Shown here one piece after another: positions 47,951-58,410 of a stretch of DNA of 64,000 nucleotides. The notes under the pieces were generated by a model. The model was given only the letters and a program-made list of their open reading frames with translations. It made no database searches and was not told the origin of the DNA. How positions within the stretch are numbered: the first letter of the stretch is position 1; each line of letters opens with the position of its first letter. The stretch spans positions 124,001 through 188,000 of the forward strand of contig LNKV01000024.1 of assembly GCA_001465935.1 (NCBI GenBank). The letters run 5' to 3'. Source of the DNA: Clarireedia homoeocarpa. Lineage: Eukaryota; Ascomycota; Leotiomycetes; Helotiales; Rutstroemiaceae. The position numbers and the translations under genes are program-made.

Positions 47951-49609
47951 ATGTCAATCCCAATTGAGAAACTTCCACTACGAACTCTTTTTCACGAGAA
48001 TGTATTTGTCAAATGGATGGATAAATCAGGTATACCTTGTACACTGGGTTCTTGCTTGTATTATAACAAGCAGAATCCCTATTTTGTTATGAATATACGC
48101 CGGGATTTGGAAGGACATATCCATATTCACTTTTCCCTTAAGGTGTCTATCAAGCTTGCTGGCAAGAAAGAAGAAATGGAGATGTTGTTCGTTATTCCTC
48201 CAGATGCAGACTTTGCAAATGATTCTATACCTCGTCCAGTATGGAATATCGATGATTTATCTTTCCTCGACGCTTCTGCCCTTCATGAAGCCGGTATCAG
48301 CAATTTAGAACATATTATCTGTATAAAATTCGATCTATCTGAGAAGGGATTTGTCGTCACAAAGAACAAGAGTACTCCGATTATTAGGCCCAGCAATAAC
48401 ACCTCTAAAAAGTTGATTCATAGCTTTGAATCTCTATCTGATATAACAATCTTCAACGTATATATCAGGCCAAGTTGTTATGCGCAGATGGGCCTGGCAG
48501 CACTTCGCGAGTGCACACGCAAAACCAATATGGAGGCAATGTATCTTCAATATCCATCGATTATGTTGGCGGACTGGAGTAGATTTGGATTGCGGAACCC
48601 AAAAGAGTCCGGGAACCCAGAAGAGTCCGGGAATCCAGAAGAGTCCAGGAACCAGGAAGAGTCTGAGAATCAGGAAGAGTCTAAGAATCCGGAAAACCTA
48701 ATACCGCCACCATATACCAAGAATTCTCCTCAGCCAATCCCGGAAGTGCAGGTTTCCCGGTCACCACCAATCATTTTCGAACAGGAAATACTATCAAGCG
48801 ATACTATCGAAGCGGCGATTACAGGAACACCAGCTCGAATTCCAACTACCCCAAATTCTATATCGGTGCATGGTATTTTCTCTTCTATCTGTGAAGAGTC
48901 GTCCGATAGTGATATGAACTGGGACGATATCGAGGAGACTTCGAGAAATATCGAGGAGACTTCGAGAAATATCGAGGAGACTTCGAGAAATATCGAAATA
49001 AACTTCGATATAGATTCAGATGAGGAATATCTTGCCAACTTGAATGCTCGAGAACTAAGTCAGCAATTCAATTACGATTTAGAAGTTTCAAAGATACTTG
49101 AGTCGAAGTTCACAGAGTGGATGCAAGCAGCAATGCAGATAAACTCAAATATTTACGAACATAAACATTTAACTACTAAGTTGTCAATACTAGGTAATTG
49201 TGTTCGTACATCTAATTCTGGTATATTCGATGCTACTATACCCTGGTGTTCTACGCTCCTTTTCTACGACCCATTCGATACAACTCCGGGGTTATGGGAG
49301 GAGAGAAATTCATGGCTTCTCTCAGATATGGTTAAGCTGATTAAATGGGCCAATGAAGTTCACTGTGGCGCCGAGATGAGTCCGCAACTGATAAATCATT
49401 TTGTGAAGTTAGGCGATATTGCTCGTACTGTTGCTCTACACCCTGGGTATAACGACGACAGTTATAAGTGTCAGAAATGTGTTTGTACTACTCAAGTATT
49501 TATAAAATTTGGCAAGCCGGTTAGTAGTATTAGTAGGGAGAACAGTAAGCCTGTCCCTCGAAAACGCTTGGGAACTGTCTGTAATACGTCTAAGCGGGTA
49601 AAAATATAA
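47951..49609 (+). CDS. Orphan protein with internal repeats and C-terminal basic motif, 552 aa
   Basis: No family is recognised. The frame stays open upstream to 47732, but that part begins inside the minisatellite without an ATG; the ATG at 47951 (MSIPIEKLPLRTLF) is preferred. Layout: an N-terminal compact domain (about 1-215) with alternating beta-like strands (GHIHIHFSLKVSIKLAG, EEMEMLFVIPPDADF, ISNLEHIICIKFDL); a repeat of the 6-residue unit ESGNPE/ESRNQE (about 219-250); PPPYTKNSP; a Ser/Thr/Pro stretch; three perfect copies of IEETSRN (327-347) in an acidic region; a helical second domain (about 370-500); and a basic tail PRKRLGTVCNTSKRVKI resembling a nuclear localisation signal. It has a single exon, lies between repeats and TE relics, and is likely lineage-specific; it could be a domesticated or decaying element gene. 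Confidence 0.6.
   Translation: MSIPIEKLPLRTLFHENVFVKWMDKSGIPCTLGSCLYYNKQNPYFVMNIRRDLEGHIHIHFSLKVSIKLAGKKEEMEMLFVIPPDADFANDSIPRPVWNIDDLSFLDASALHEAGISNLEHIICIKFDLSEKGFVVTKNKSTPIIRPSNNTSKKLIHSFESLSDITIFNVYIRPSCYAQMGLAALRECTRKTNMEAMYLQYPSIMLADWSRFGLRNPKESGNPEESGNPEESRNQEESENQEESKNPENLIPPPYTKNSPQPIPEVQVSRSPPIIFEQEILSSDTIEAAITGTPARIPTTPNSISVHGIFSSICEESSDSDMNWDDIEETSRNIEETSRNIEETSRNIEINFDIDSDEEYLANLNARELSQQFNYDLEVSKILESKFTEWMQAAMQINSNIYEHKHLTTKLSILGNCVRTSNSGIFDATIPWCSTLLFYDPFDTTPGLWEERNSWLLSDMVKLIKWANEVHCGAEMSPQLINHFVKLGDIARTVALHPGYNDDSYKCQKCVCTTQVFIKFGKPVSSISRENSKPVPRKRLGTVCNTSKRVKI
48929..48991 (+). repeat. Three perfect 21-bp coding repeats
   Basis: The unit encoding IEETSRN occurs three times back to back without any change, indicating recent expansion. 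Confidence 0.95.
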
Positions 49610-49763
49610 CGTTTGCTTCGTTTGCCTCGTGTGCCTCGTGGTACCTTGTTTACCTTGTTTACCTTGTTTGTCTACGGCTCGCTCACTATCGCTGTAGTCA
49701 ACTACCCTCCCCCCCACCTCAGGACAACCTAAGTAAAGAAGTAAGTAAAGAAGTAAAACGTGA
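49610..49763. other. Short spacer with TACCTTGTT repeats
   Basis: After the orphan gene lie GCCTCGT and TACCTTGTT short repeats (49621-49672) and an AAGTAAAGAAGTAAG duplication (49732-49757). Confidence 0.7.
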
Positions 49764-50723
49764 AAATTTCCACCATTTGAAGTTCGAGAGTTTTGTCCAT
49801 TAAAGATATCTCCATATTTGGAGCCGTTTGTTCATTTCCTAGCCCAAGGGGTCGTGGTATGTTCTGTATGCAAACATGCGGTATTGCCCCGCCACGTCGA
49901 TGCCCACTTGACGAACTAAGAGAAGCATTAGATCGTCAAAGTCGACCGAGAACGGACTGTTCAAAGGATTCAAGCCATTCGCGGGTTGAAAAGTACCACG
50001 GAATTGAATGATTTAGCACTTCCACACGTGAGTAACCCCACTATCTCCATATTGCAAGCGCCCCGGCAAGATGGGTTGAAATGCCAATGGCTCGACGAGG
50101 ACGGCCATCGATGCCAGTATATTGCATGTCAAGTGCACAAGATCCAAGAGCATTGCCGTCAGGTACATCAATGGCAAAACCCGCAAAAGAAAGGCTGGCC
50201 CGAGACCGGGAGAGATGTGCCCGTGCCGTGGCGGACTGGGGTCCATTGCCAGCATTTTTTCATCCGTGGCCGGGGCGCCAAGTTTTTTGAGGTGCACGCC
50301 GAGGGAGCCCGCCCCGTAAGACCGTCCAGAGACGTCGAGTGGGATACCGCCAAGACAGCGTTGCAGCAAGCGATGCAGCAAGCCGAAGAGGAAGCCCGCC
50401 GGCCGATCACCGAACCGGACGCTGCCCGGGAGCCCAATTCATGGTTACGTCGCGTGGGGTGGGCGGAGCATTTAGAAGGGTTGGACCGGACAGAATTGCA
50501 GGCATTGGTGGCCCCTGTCCGGCCCGACCATTGCTTACCCTCCGCTCCGCTCCCCCTGTGGTCCTTGTTCCAGTGCACCTGGAACCACTTCCAGCTCGAC
50601 GTTAAGAACCCACAGGCCCCGCACGCAAAGCCATCGTGGACCGTGAGGCCGTCGATTGCAGGAAGAGGATTCGCCCGCCCGCCCGTGGCCAAAGTCAGCA
50701 TTGGACAGCGGACTGTACTCTAA
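49764..50723 (+). pseudogene. OrsD-like zinc-finger protein fragment with two premature stops
   Basis: One frame runs from 49764 to 50723, broken by TAA at 49917-49919 and TAG at 49929-49931. Before the stops it encodes a zinc-finger-like VVCSVCKHAVLPRHVDAHL. After them come DRERTVQRIQAIRGL, a second Cys/His segment (GLKCQW...HRCQYIACQVHKIQEHCRQVHQW), NPQKKGWPETGR..PWRTGVHCQHFF and RGRGAKFFEV, the hallmark order of the fungal OrsD (DUF3505) family often seen in large repetitive genes. The remaining several hundred residues of the family are absent. Both stops sit where Gln codons (CAA, CAG) would fit, i.e. C-to-T changes at CpA. From about 50070 to 50720 the GC content is clearly higher than in all neighbours. 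There is no convincing start codon. Confidence 0.65.
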
Positions 50724-51109
50724 GTCCGTGTACTCACCCACGATCGCCTTCCGTGCCTGGCGGTGGATATTGGAGTGCTGATCCCGCGAATGGGTGTACC
50801 CGGCAGACGAGCACACGTATACAGGGTGGTGAATGAGCCAGTCGACCATAGCTGTGGTGAGCACTGTGGGCTGACTTCTCAACCATGGAATCAAGAATCA
50901 CTCAATAATAGTGATTCTAATGCTTTGGTTCAAGTAAGTCTGATTCTTCTTAAACTATAGACTGGCAAAATAACCAAGAATGACGAGAGAAGAGTAGCTG
51001 CACATCTCTATTAAGTGTTTCAGAGGTGAAATTCGGAATCTATGGCAGCTTTTGACCTACACACTGACTCGTAACTGGTCATTGAATACAATCAAACGAA
51101 GTAATTGAA
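50724..51109. other. Spacer downstream of OrsD-like relic
   Basis: Frames are broken; GC content falls back at about 50880. A short pair of inverted matches (AATCACTCAATAATAGTGATT) lies near 50896. No gene. Confidence 0.5.
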
Positions 51110-52880
51110 TCATGTCTTGAACCTTTTCGGGCCGGTTTGCTCTGTGACCGAAGTACCAGGGGTGGCTTCCAGCGGCTCACTAGGCTGGCTATCTGGGAAA
51201 TTTTCGTTCAAGTTTTGACGTCCAAGCTCTTGTGAAAGTCCTGAGTGTTCGGATGCTCGAGAATTGCTTTCTGGTGGCCTGGATGAGCTTGCCCGCGCCA
51301 TTGGTCTTGGTGCTTGAAAGGTTTCATGTCCAAGTTGAAGACAATCAAGATCTCCAATAATTTCCGGAGGCAGGTTAGCGGGTAGTTCATCAATGACGGC
51401 ATTGATCTGTTTCAAAAGTCCGACGGCGTATCTGTATATACCAATCGAAAAGCTGTATGCTGTCCACTTGTCCCGGCCGTCCATGTCGAGTAAATCAAAC
51501 GAGCGGATGACGTGACGGTGAATGGTGTAGGTAGTTCCATCGATGATGATGTACCAACCGTGGAGCCGAACTGTATCGTGATTATGAGAGATAGAGAAGG
51601 TAAGAATACGTCGGTGAAGTTCCATATGCCTCCTAGCCAGCATGAAAGGGAGCACAATAGCTCTGACGGCTATCCCCATGCTATGTGCGTTTTGTCGATC
51701 AGCAAGCTCAAGGCCTGCCGTTCCACATTTGACTTCGCTTGTGAGAAATGGAAAGTACATGTAGCGAGTAGCCATGAGACAAGACTGGTACAGGAATGGC
51801 TCGTCGCCAACTAGACAGCGGAGCTTTGTGATTCGACTGTCCCCAAGTGCCGATCTCCCGAATCCAGCTGCATAGTCTGGCTGTGGCTGAGGATCAGTAA
51901 GAGGAAAGCAGTTGTCCCAGCCTTCGTTAACGCTTTCGACTAAAATATCAAAGCGCTTCTCGCTCGTTCTCGCAAGAGTCTCTGCAGACGGGACCAGAAG
52001 ACGAGCGATATCTTGAATGACCCGAGATTCGTTCATTCCTTGAAGTGCTTGGATAGCGTCCTCAAGGATATTGTCTTCGAACAGAGTGTTTGAAGGCTTC
52101 TCACATCTGGTTTCGAGAAGATTTCGGCATAGTGTCTTGCTAGCATCAGTGATACCGAGCTCAGACCTTGTCATTCGTACTCCACGTGCTTCTAGGTGCA
52201 ACGGATAGCTGGAATGAGTGTACGGCGAAGTTTTCACTTCCCTCAGTTTTTGGTCGCTTGGTGTTGAGGACTCTGTGATACTTGATTGTGACCACTTCCT
52301 TCGCAGCGATTGTGATGTTTTTTTCAAAGCGAATAAGATGGACATAATTTGCGGTTTGTCAGGTTCTGGTTCGAATGCCTCTGGTGGCCATTCAATATGT
52401 TCGACCCAATGTGCTGTCAAGGAATCTCGCTCCGATACGGCGGGCTCTACGGATTGGTGTAGGACGCGTTTCCGTTTCGGTTTGCTTGTGGGGAAATCCT
52501 CGTCTTGACGTCTCTTCAAGAGATATTTCGGTGTCTGGCCCAAACAGGATCAGCTCTTTTGTTTGAATGAACGTTCGAGGTGGATGGGGACCACTCACCT
52601 GGCTAGTCTCTATGTCCTGGTTCACACCAAGCACGGGAGGGACAACTTTACTGGAGCTATCGATTGTGAGCACTGGTGGTGCAGAGTTGTATCTTGGACG
52701 CTTTTGAGTGCGTGAATCGCTGTCGGATTCGTCACGACTTCGTTTTCGAGGAGTGTTGTGTTCGTTACCCAGGCGTTGTTCTACAATTGAAGTCAGACTG
52801 AGTGATGAAGGATAAAGGAAGCAAATACCTCTCCGCTCATTGCGCGCTTGAGCTGTTATAGCAGGTTGATTGCTAGCCAT
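51110..52880 (-). CDS. DUF7924-family protein, 552 aa, 3 exons
   Basis: Member of a large fungal family of unknown function (DUF7924), often multi-copy. Exons are 52880..52829, 52780..52599 and 52534..51110; introns of 48 and 64 nt are GT-AG and in phase (joins NERR-EQRLGNE and ETSQ-TPKYLLKRR). The N-terminal ~100 residues are basic with nuclear-localisation-like clusters (PRKRSRDE, KRPR, KPKRKRV). The domain (about 220-450) contains LVGDEPFLYQSCLMA, YFPFLTSEVKCGTAGLELADRQNAHSM, RRHMELHRRILTFSISHNHDTVRLHGWYIIIDG and FDLLDMDGRDKWTAYSF, the usual order. SEVKC resembles the E-x-K of PD-(D/E)xK nucleases; that relation is inference. The Ser/Pro-rich tail ends KRFKT. The gene is intact, with a piggyBac relic about 200 bp upstream of its start. 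Confidence 0.88.
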
Positions 52881-53081
52881 ACTGTTCAGAAGCGGTGGGG
52901 TGGGATGTATGTTTTATGTTGGCGCAATTGGGAGGGGAGACCAGTCATGAGTGACGCAGGCAGGCGCTGAGCGGACGAAACACCGCACAGTGGAAGGATG
53001 CAAACGTGCATCGCGCTAGCTGAACAAGGGTTAGCGTTACTGTCTTTAGCCGCACCTCACATTTAAATCCAGGCTATCGTC
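52881..53081. promoter_or_regulatory. Remaining proximal promoter of the DUF7924 gene
   Basis: Only about 200 bases separate the start codon (52880) from the piggyBac end at 53082, so further upstream control would have to lie in or beyond the transposon. Confidence 0.4.
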
Positions 53082-54748
53082 TTAACCGCCAACATTCAAC
53101 ACCCCTGTCAACCCCACATACTAGGATATTCTAGCCAATCATATCACTGGACTTACATGAGATTTCTTCTTATTCTACATTCAAGCCATGATATCCCTTA
53201 AAACAATGGCCATTGAAGCAAAGTGGAATATCGCATTCTTTACATTTAAAGCGGGTTGAACTTCTCTTACTTGCTCCTCCTTTGTTGCCTGAAATGGGCC
53301 CTAAAGCAGTACGATTGAACCCATGGACTTGCCCTTTACAGTAGCGACAGTCCAGCCGTTTACCACTACTGACTAGAGAATGCTGAGATAAAGGTTTCCT
53401 TGTAGGGAGAGGTTCTATATGGTCCTTTTATGTTTCCTTGATCGAGATTTGCTGGCTGCCATATCTATTAACCTATCATATATATGGGTCTGGAAAGCAA
53501 CTTGCGACATAGGTGTTTGCAAAGAACAACGCTTATGGGTGATTAAATAGAGCTGATAGCAGTTGACTAGAACAGTACGTAGTAGCCAGTGCTCAAGTGA
53601 TTGCCAGGCCCTCCGGCGGATCCGACGTAAACCACCATGCGATGCACTCAGTTGGTCATGTCGATCAACATATCCCATATGGTAGTTGTACTCGTTAACA
53701 ACATCCGGGATAGGTAGCACCTTTTCAGCTTGATCCACAAATGGCAAATGGTGCTCGAGCAGTCCTTGTATGTGTAGAAGTCTCCTTAGGTCTCTTACAC
53801 AACCGATCAACAGTAGTTTTGCCATTATAAACTGTGCTCTGTATCAACACAAAAGCGTTGTCTTTCCACCCAATATTACACACTCCATTAGTAGTATTTG
53901 GGATAGACTTAAGTGTTCCCCAAGCTATTTCAGTCTTTCCGTTATCCTTGGCCTTCAACTCAACAAGTTCTCGTACAACCACAGATGTCGGTTGACATGT
54001 ACCAGTTGCTCCATGCCCCTTTGACCGTAAGAGCTCAAGGAGGGGGTCACAAACAAACAGATTATCGAGAAAGAAGTGATAAAAATTCTTAGGGAGCCTA
54101 TCAGCAAACTTTACAACTACTGCTGCAGTCTTATTACTTGCACCTTTACCCGATGCAGGCTTCAACTCAGGGGGCACTGTCACTCATGGAACCTTATATG
54201 TAGCTCTTCAAATCGGTTCCTTGCCATATGAACCGTATAATGGTGAAAAGGAGGACTATTAGAAGTCCTCAAATAGCCTTCAATCGTGTTCTCGAAATGT
54301 AAAGTCATATAGATTCGAATAGCAAAGTAGACATATGACTCTTCAACTGTCGTATCATACCACGCATTTGCCCGAGCACTACAGGTCCTGGGGTCTTTCG
54401 GGGTTCGGATTTACCTATTTGTATACTCTGTAATCGATTCTACTATCTCCTTTGAGGAAAACTGAAGAAAAAGTGCCAATGCATCCTTGTGTGATATCCC
54501 CTGGGGTAGGGTAATCGTAGGAGGGAACCCGTACAATTTCATAGGCTCAAAGATGTCCCCCGGCCTAGAAATTGATTCTAAATTGGGCCGTAGGGTTCCT
54601 TTATCTGTAGGATCATAAATTGTATCTTCATGCATCGTAGCTGTGGTGTAGTAAATAGCCTTTTAATTGTTTACTTCTTAATTAGGTGGGATTGATGATA
54701 TTATTTGGGGCGTGCACGGACCATCTGGGTGGTGTTTATGGCGGTTAA
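53082..54748 (-). mobile_element. Decayed piggyBac-type DNA transposon with TTAA ends
   Basis: The ends read TTAACCGCCA at 53082-53091 and its reverse complement TGGCGGTTAA at 54739-54748; in both, ACACC follows within about ten bases. TTAA is the target site duplicated by piggyBac elements. The 1.67-kb interval contains only the transposase remnant (53170-54635, minus strand), with 80-110 bp of non-coding end sequence on each side. Confidence 0.75.
53170..54635 (-). pseudogene. piggyBac-like transposase, deleted and frameshifted
   Basis: Reads from ATG 54635 with DIFEPMKLYGFPPTITLPQG, TAA at 54413-54411, then in the same frame WYDTTVEESYVYFAIRIYMTLHFENTIEGYLRT and FHHYTVHMARNRFEELHIRFHE up to TGA (54182-54180). 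The next part, in another frame, is LPKNFYHFFLDNLFVCDPLLELLRSKGHGATGTCQP (carrying the second catalytic Asp) to TVDRLCKRPKETSTHTRTARAP; a further frame change near 53760 gives PIPDVVNEYNYHMGYVDRHDQLSASHGG (third Asp region), and another near 53420 leads to the Cys-rich end RLDCRYCKGQVHGF...FKCKECDIPLCFNGHCF, stop at 53170. The segment with the first catalytic Asp is missing between about 54180 and 54150. Non-functional. Confidence 0.88.
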
Positions 54749-56512
54749 GAGGAAAGAGAGAGATGCCGAATGTTGTGTTCGCTCACTTTGTGATTCATCC
54801 CCTTCGGCACCAATAAATCGTTCCAGTACTCAAAGCTTTGATTTAAGAAGGAGAAGCATTTAGCATCTCCACTAGAGAAAATCTTAAAACATGCCATGCA
54901 AACGGATGTAACAAGTGTGGCCTATGAGTACTATGACCCTATTCCAAGATTGCTGGACCGCTGTTGGGTAACGCTGATTTTAGCACATTTTAAGACTTGC
55001 GGTGCAGCGAAAGCTTACGCCGTTGCTTCTAATCTGAGTCCCTCGCCATCATAGCATGCTCCTACATGAATCTACCATAATGTATGCTCACCGAGGCCTC
55101 ATAGTTTGTCATTAACCCATCAAGTCGGAAAATGGTTAAAAATATATGCTTCTGATTAGATCTGCCTTGGTTGATTATTGATGGAAGCGAGAAAAAAGGT
55201 TACCACGAAATCCATTGTTTGTCGATACCTGTCATAATATAACAAGAAGAGTGTTAGGGACTACTGTAACTTCAAATGCTGAATCGAATTGTGCATACAA
55301 ACAGGTAGGCAAGCACACCATCAAGCTTCAGGCAGCTCTAGGTCGTACATATGCCACGGCACCGTGTCTTATCGACGGGAAACCAGATCACTTCTGGCCT
55401 CTTTACGATGTTGCTTGTGTCTTACCGGGAAGAGAACCGCCTCTGAACAGCGGGCATTGTTTCGTCACAGCATGCTTTTATATGAACGCCAGCACACCAT
55501 CGTTATGCGATTGCTATTTTGAAATCACATGCTTGATGTACGAGTGCAGCAGCTGTATGCCTAAGGAACAGTATAGCTAATTTGCAGTGACGATGCAACA
55601 ACTTTTCGAACCAACTAAGGTTATTTTATTCTGTGTCCTGCCACCTGAAAGTTTAACCTTTGTTCAGGAGGTAGGGGATAGTACGTCCATTTGCCGAATT
55701 GGCCGGCCCGTTCTCTGTCATCGAATGCATGTCGATGCCACTCGAGCCCAAGAGAGAGAACCCGATGGGAGGATGGAGTACGATATAAAAGGGGTGGGTG
55801 ATGGTGGTCAGAGGTACGGGTGCTTGACAGTTGGGTAAGCAGGACCTGCAAACCATGGAGCTTTCAGTCTATTCTTTCGACCAGACAAGATTGAATTTCT
55901 ACTCTCAAGTTCTACTCTGTAGAGAAATAAGCTAAAGAATCTAGACTCAATAGCGTGCAGATCAACAAAGCGGGAAAATACTGTGCTGTAAGCTGCATCT
56001 AGGCCAGAAAAAGACAATGCACCAAAGCTACAACCTTACTAAGAAATCTCTAATCTCAATGATATATTTAATAGCAATAAAAATCCAAAACAAATTTTAA
56101 TAATAAGACTTAATTACTTGAAGATCTTAGCTACTTAATAGTACAGAAATTTCTTAAAATCTCAACTTTGCAATTCAACATCTATTTCTGAGTAACTGCT
56201 ATCTTTTTGGTGTATTACGATCGGGTGCCTGCATAGTGCTAATTAGTGAAAACCTTAAAAGATTGTCAGCTCTTTACCTCTTTCTACACCGCGTGGCCGG
56301 GATCGTTATTTTCCGAATGAAGGCGGGGATAACCAGGACGTAGCATCATTATTCATGGTGTGCAGCGCCGTTATTCCAGATATGGCAACTCACTCATTCA
56401 ATGGCGGGTGAAAGCACATAAGTACATTCGCATTCCGTCCATTATGATCATGAAGCCCCAAGCGCAGCAGAAAGAGGAGAGATCGGACGGATAGTCTCAC
56501 ACCAGCTTCAGC
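54749..56512. other. Spacer, AT-rich in part, no supported gene
   Basis: A 121-codon frame at 55215-55580 lacks an ATG and any domain. Sequence at 56040-56180 is very AT-rich. Nothing else is recognised. Confidence 0.45.
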
Positions 56513-58410
56513 ATGTATCTGCACCGATTGACTGCGATATCTTGCACTGTATTTGCTCTCGCATCTACTGCTGCATCTCTGCTGCTTTCCAACCTGTCAT
56601 CCACCCTTACAAATGTGGATTTTGCAAACCTCAGCCCTGCAGCACACGCCCAGCTTTTGGATATAGAGGGGAACTTGGAAAACTACGACCATTGTCAACT
56701 TGGTGTAAAATTCAATCTGTTCATTATGTTCTACATTTGCTAATTAATTGCCTACCAGTGCTCTCTTCTATCGATCTCCTTACCTCAGCAATTCACATCC
56801 CCTCAATCAGCCAACTATTCTCCTCTTCCTTATTGGTCCGTACAACAAGCCCTCGTCGTCCCCGCATGTCGTATCGATGTCGCGTCTGCTCGAAACATTT
56901 CTACCGTCATTCAAATATCCAAATTGACACAATGCCCCTTCGTGGTTAAGTCTGGTGGGCACGCAGCGGAAGCGGGCACTTCTAGCATCCAGGATGGGAT
57001 ATTGATCAATTTGGCGAAGCTTAATACGGTGGAGTTAAGTGAAGATAGGAGTACGGTCGCAATCGGTTCAGGTAACAATTGGTATGATGTGTATACAGTG
57101 TTGGATTCATTGGGAGTGTCAGTTGTGGGTGGAAGAGAGGCAGGCGTAGGGGTTGGTGGACTTACTCTTGGTGGTATGTTCGCCTTCGTATGATGCATGC
57201 CAAATACTAAACTGGACACCATAGGCGGTATTTCATACTTCTCACCCAGATACGGATGGGCGTGTGATAATATCCGTAGCTACGAGGTCATTCTAGCAGA
57301 TGGGAGCATCGTGAATGCGACATCACAATCACATGCTGATCTATATTGGGCATTGAGGGGTGGATCAGGTACTAACTTTGGAATTGTCTCTAGATTCGAT
57401 GCTGTGGCATTTGAGCAAGGTCTATTATGGGGAGGAAGCAGATTTTATACCCCCGACGTGAATATCTCGCTAATAGAAGCATATTCTAAGTTTATTGATG
57501 ATGCCCCATCAGACGACGATGCCAGCCTTTACATAGCGAGCGGCTACGTACCTCTTTTGGGAGGCTACGTTCTAGTTAGCGGGCCGGCGTACACAAAGCC
57601 AATTGCGAACGCTTCTATTTTCAACGCTTTGAATGCCATACCCAGTCTAGGAGATACAACTGGGGTTGGTACCATGGCCAACTTCTCAGTTGCTCTCAAC
57701 CAAACGGCATTTCTCAGGCAAGACCTTGTACACCATATTAAGGAAACCAGCTAACCAATTGGACAGAGAAGCGTATGTCTCAGCCCATCCGGAAGGCCTG
57801 TTCCTCCTTCCGATCACAAGTCCTGTGGGCCGAAGAAGAATATGGGAGAGGCTATTTTATTTTCTCACATTTACTAATAAATAGCATACAGATGGAAGAC
57901 CGTAACTTTCAAAAACGACGCGAACCTGTTTAAGGGAGTTTGGGCCATATTTATCGAAGAAACCAAAAATATCCTTGATGTGCCCGGAATATCTCCATTC
58001 ATGGCGCTGCAACCCTTATCTTTGAACATCATTGAACAAATGGCAAAGAATGGAGGAAATGTACTAGGTCTCTCAGCGGCGGACGGGCCACTGTCTAGTA
58101 AGTGATCCAAAATTAAGATTTTATCGCAAGGCTAACGCTCGCAGTTTTGAATATGAATTGGGCTTGGTCAAACGCCGAAGACGATGCAAGGGTCATCGGT
58201 GTGCTGGATAGGTTCGTATCGCGGGCGGTTGATCTGGCGACATCCATGAATCTGCAGCATCGCTTCATCTACATGAATTACGCGAGCCTTACTCAAGACG
58301 TTTTTAAGGGTTATGGACCGGAGAATGAGGCAAGATTGCGCGAGGTTCAGCAGAAGTACGATCCCAATGGAGTTTTCAAGACCTTACAGCCAGGATATTT
58401 CAAGCTTTGA
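56513..58410 (+). CDS. Secreted FAD-linked oxidase (berberine-bridge-enzyme type), 534 aa, 6 exons
   Basis: Flavoprotein oxidase of the FAD_binding_4/BBE group, common in secondary metabolism or as carbohydrate oxidase. Proposed exons: 56513..56704, 56759..57173, 57225..57717, 57767..57799, 57892..58097 and 58145..58410. Residues 1-22 look like a signal peptide. Seen: PYWSVQQALVVPACRIDVAS, CPFVVKSGGHAAEAGTSS (the GGH histidine expected to bind FAD covalently), GNNWYDVYTVLDSLGVSVVGGREAGVGVGGLTLGGGISYFSPRYGWACDNI, YWALRGGSGTNFGIVSRF, VTFKNDANLF and the BBE end FIYMNYASLTQDVFKGYGPENEARLREVQQKYDPNGVFKTLQPGYFKL. Intron 3 seems to use a GC donor (CAG|GCAAGA, an ideal GC site) and intron 4 a weak GTTCCT donor, so exon 4 (33 nt) is the uncertain part. 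Partial decay is possible. Confidence 0.78.
57718..57766 (+). other. Probable GC-AG intron in the FAD oxidase gene
   Basis: CAG|GCAAGA donor with GCTAAC branch site and GGACAG acceptor, 49 nt. Splicing here gives QTAFL-REAYVSAHPEG in frame, whereas reading through meets TAA within 12 codons. Confidence 0.6.

Noticed and set aside
55215..55580. 121-codon frame
   Set aside because: Starts with TTG, has no recognisable domain and no splice partners.
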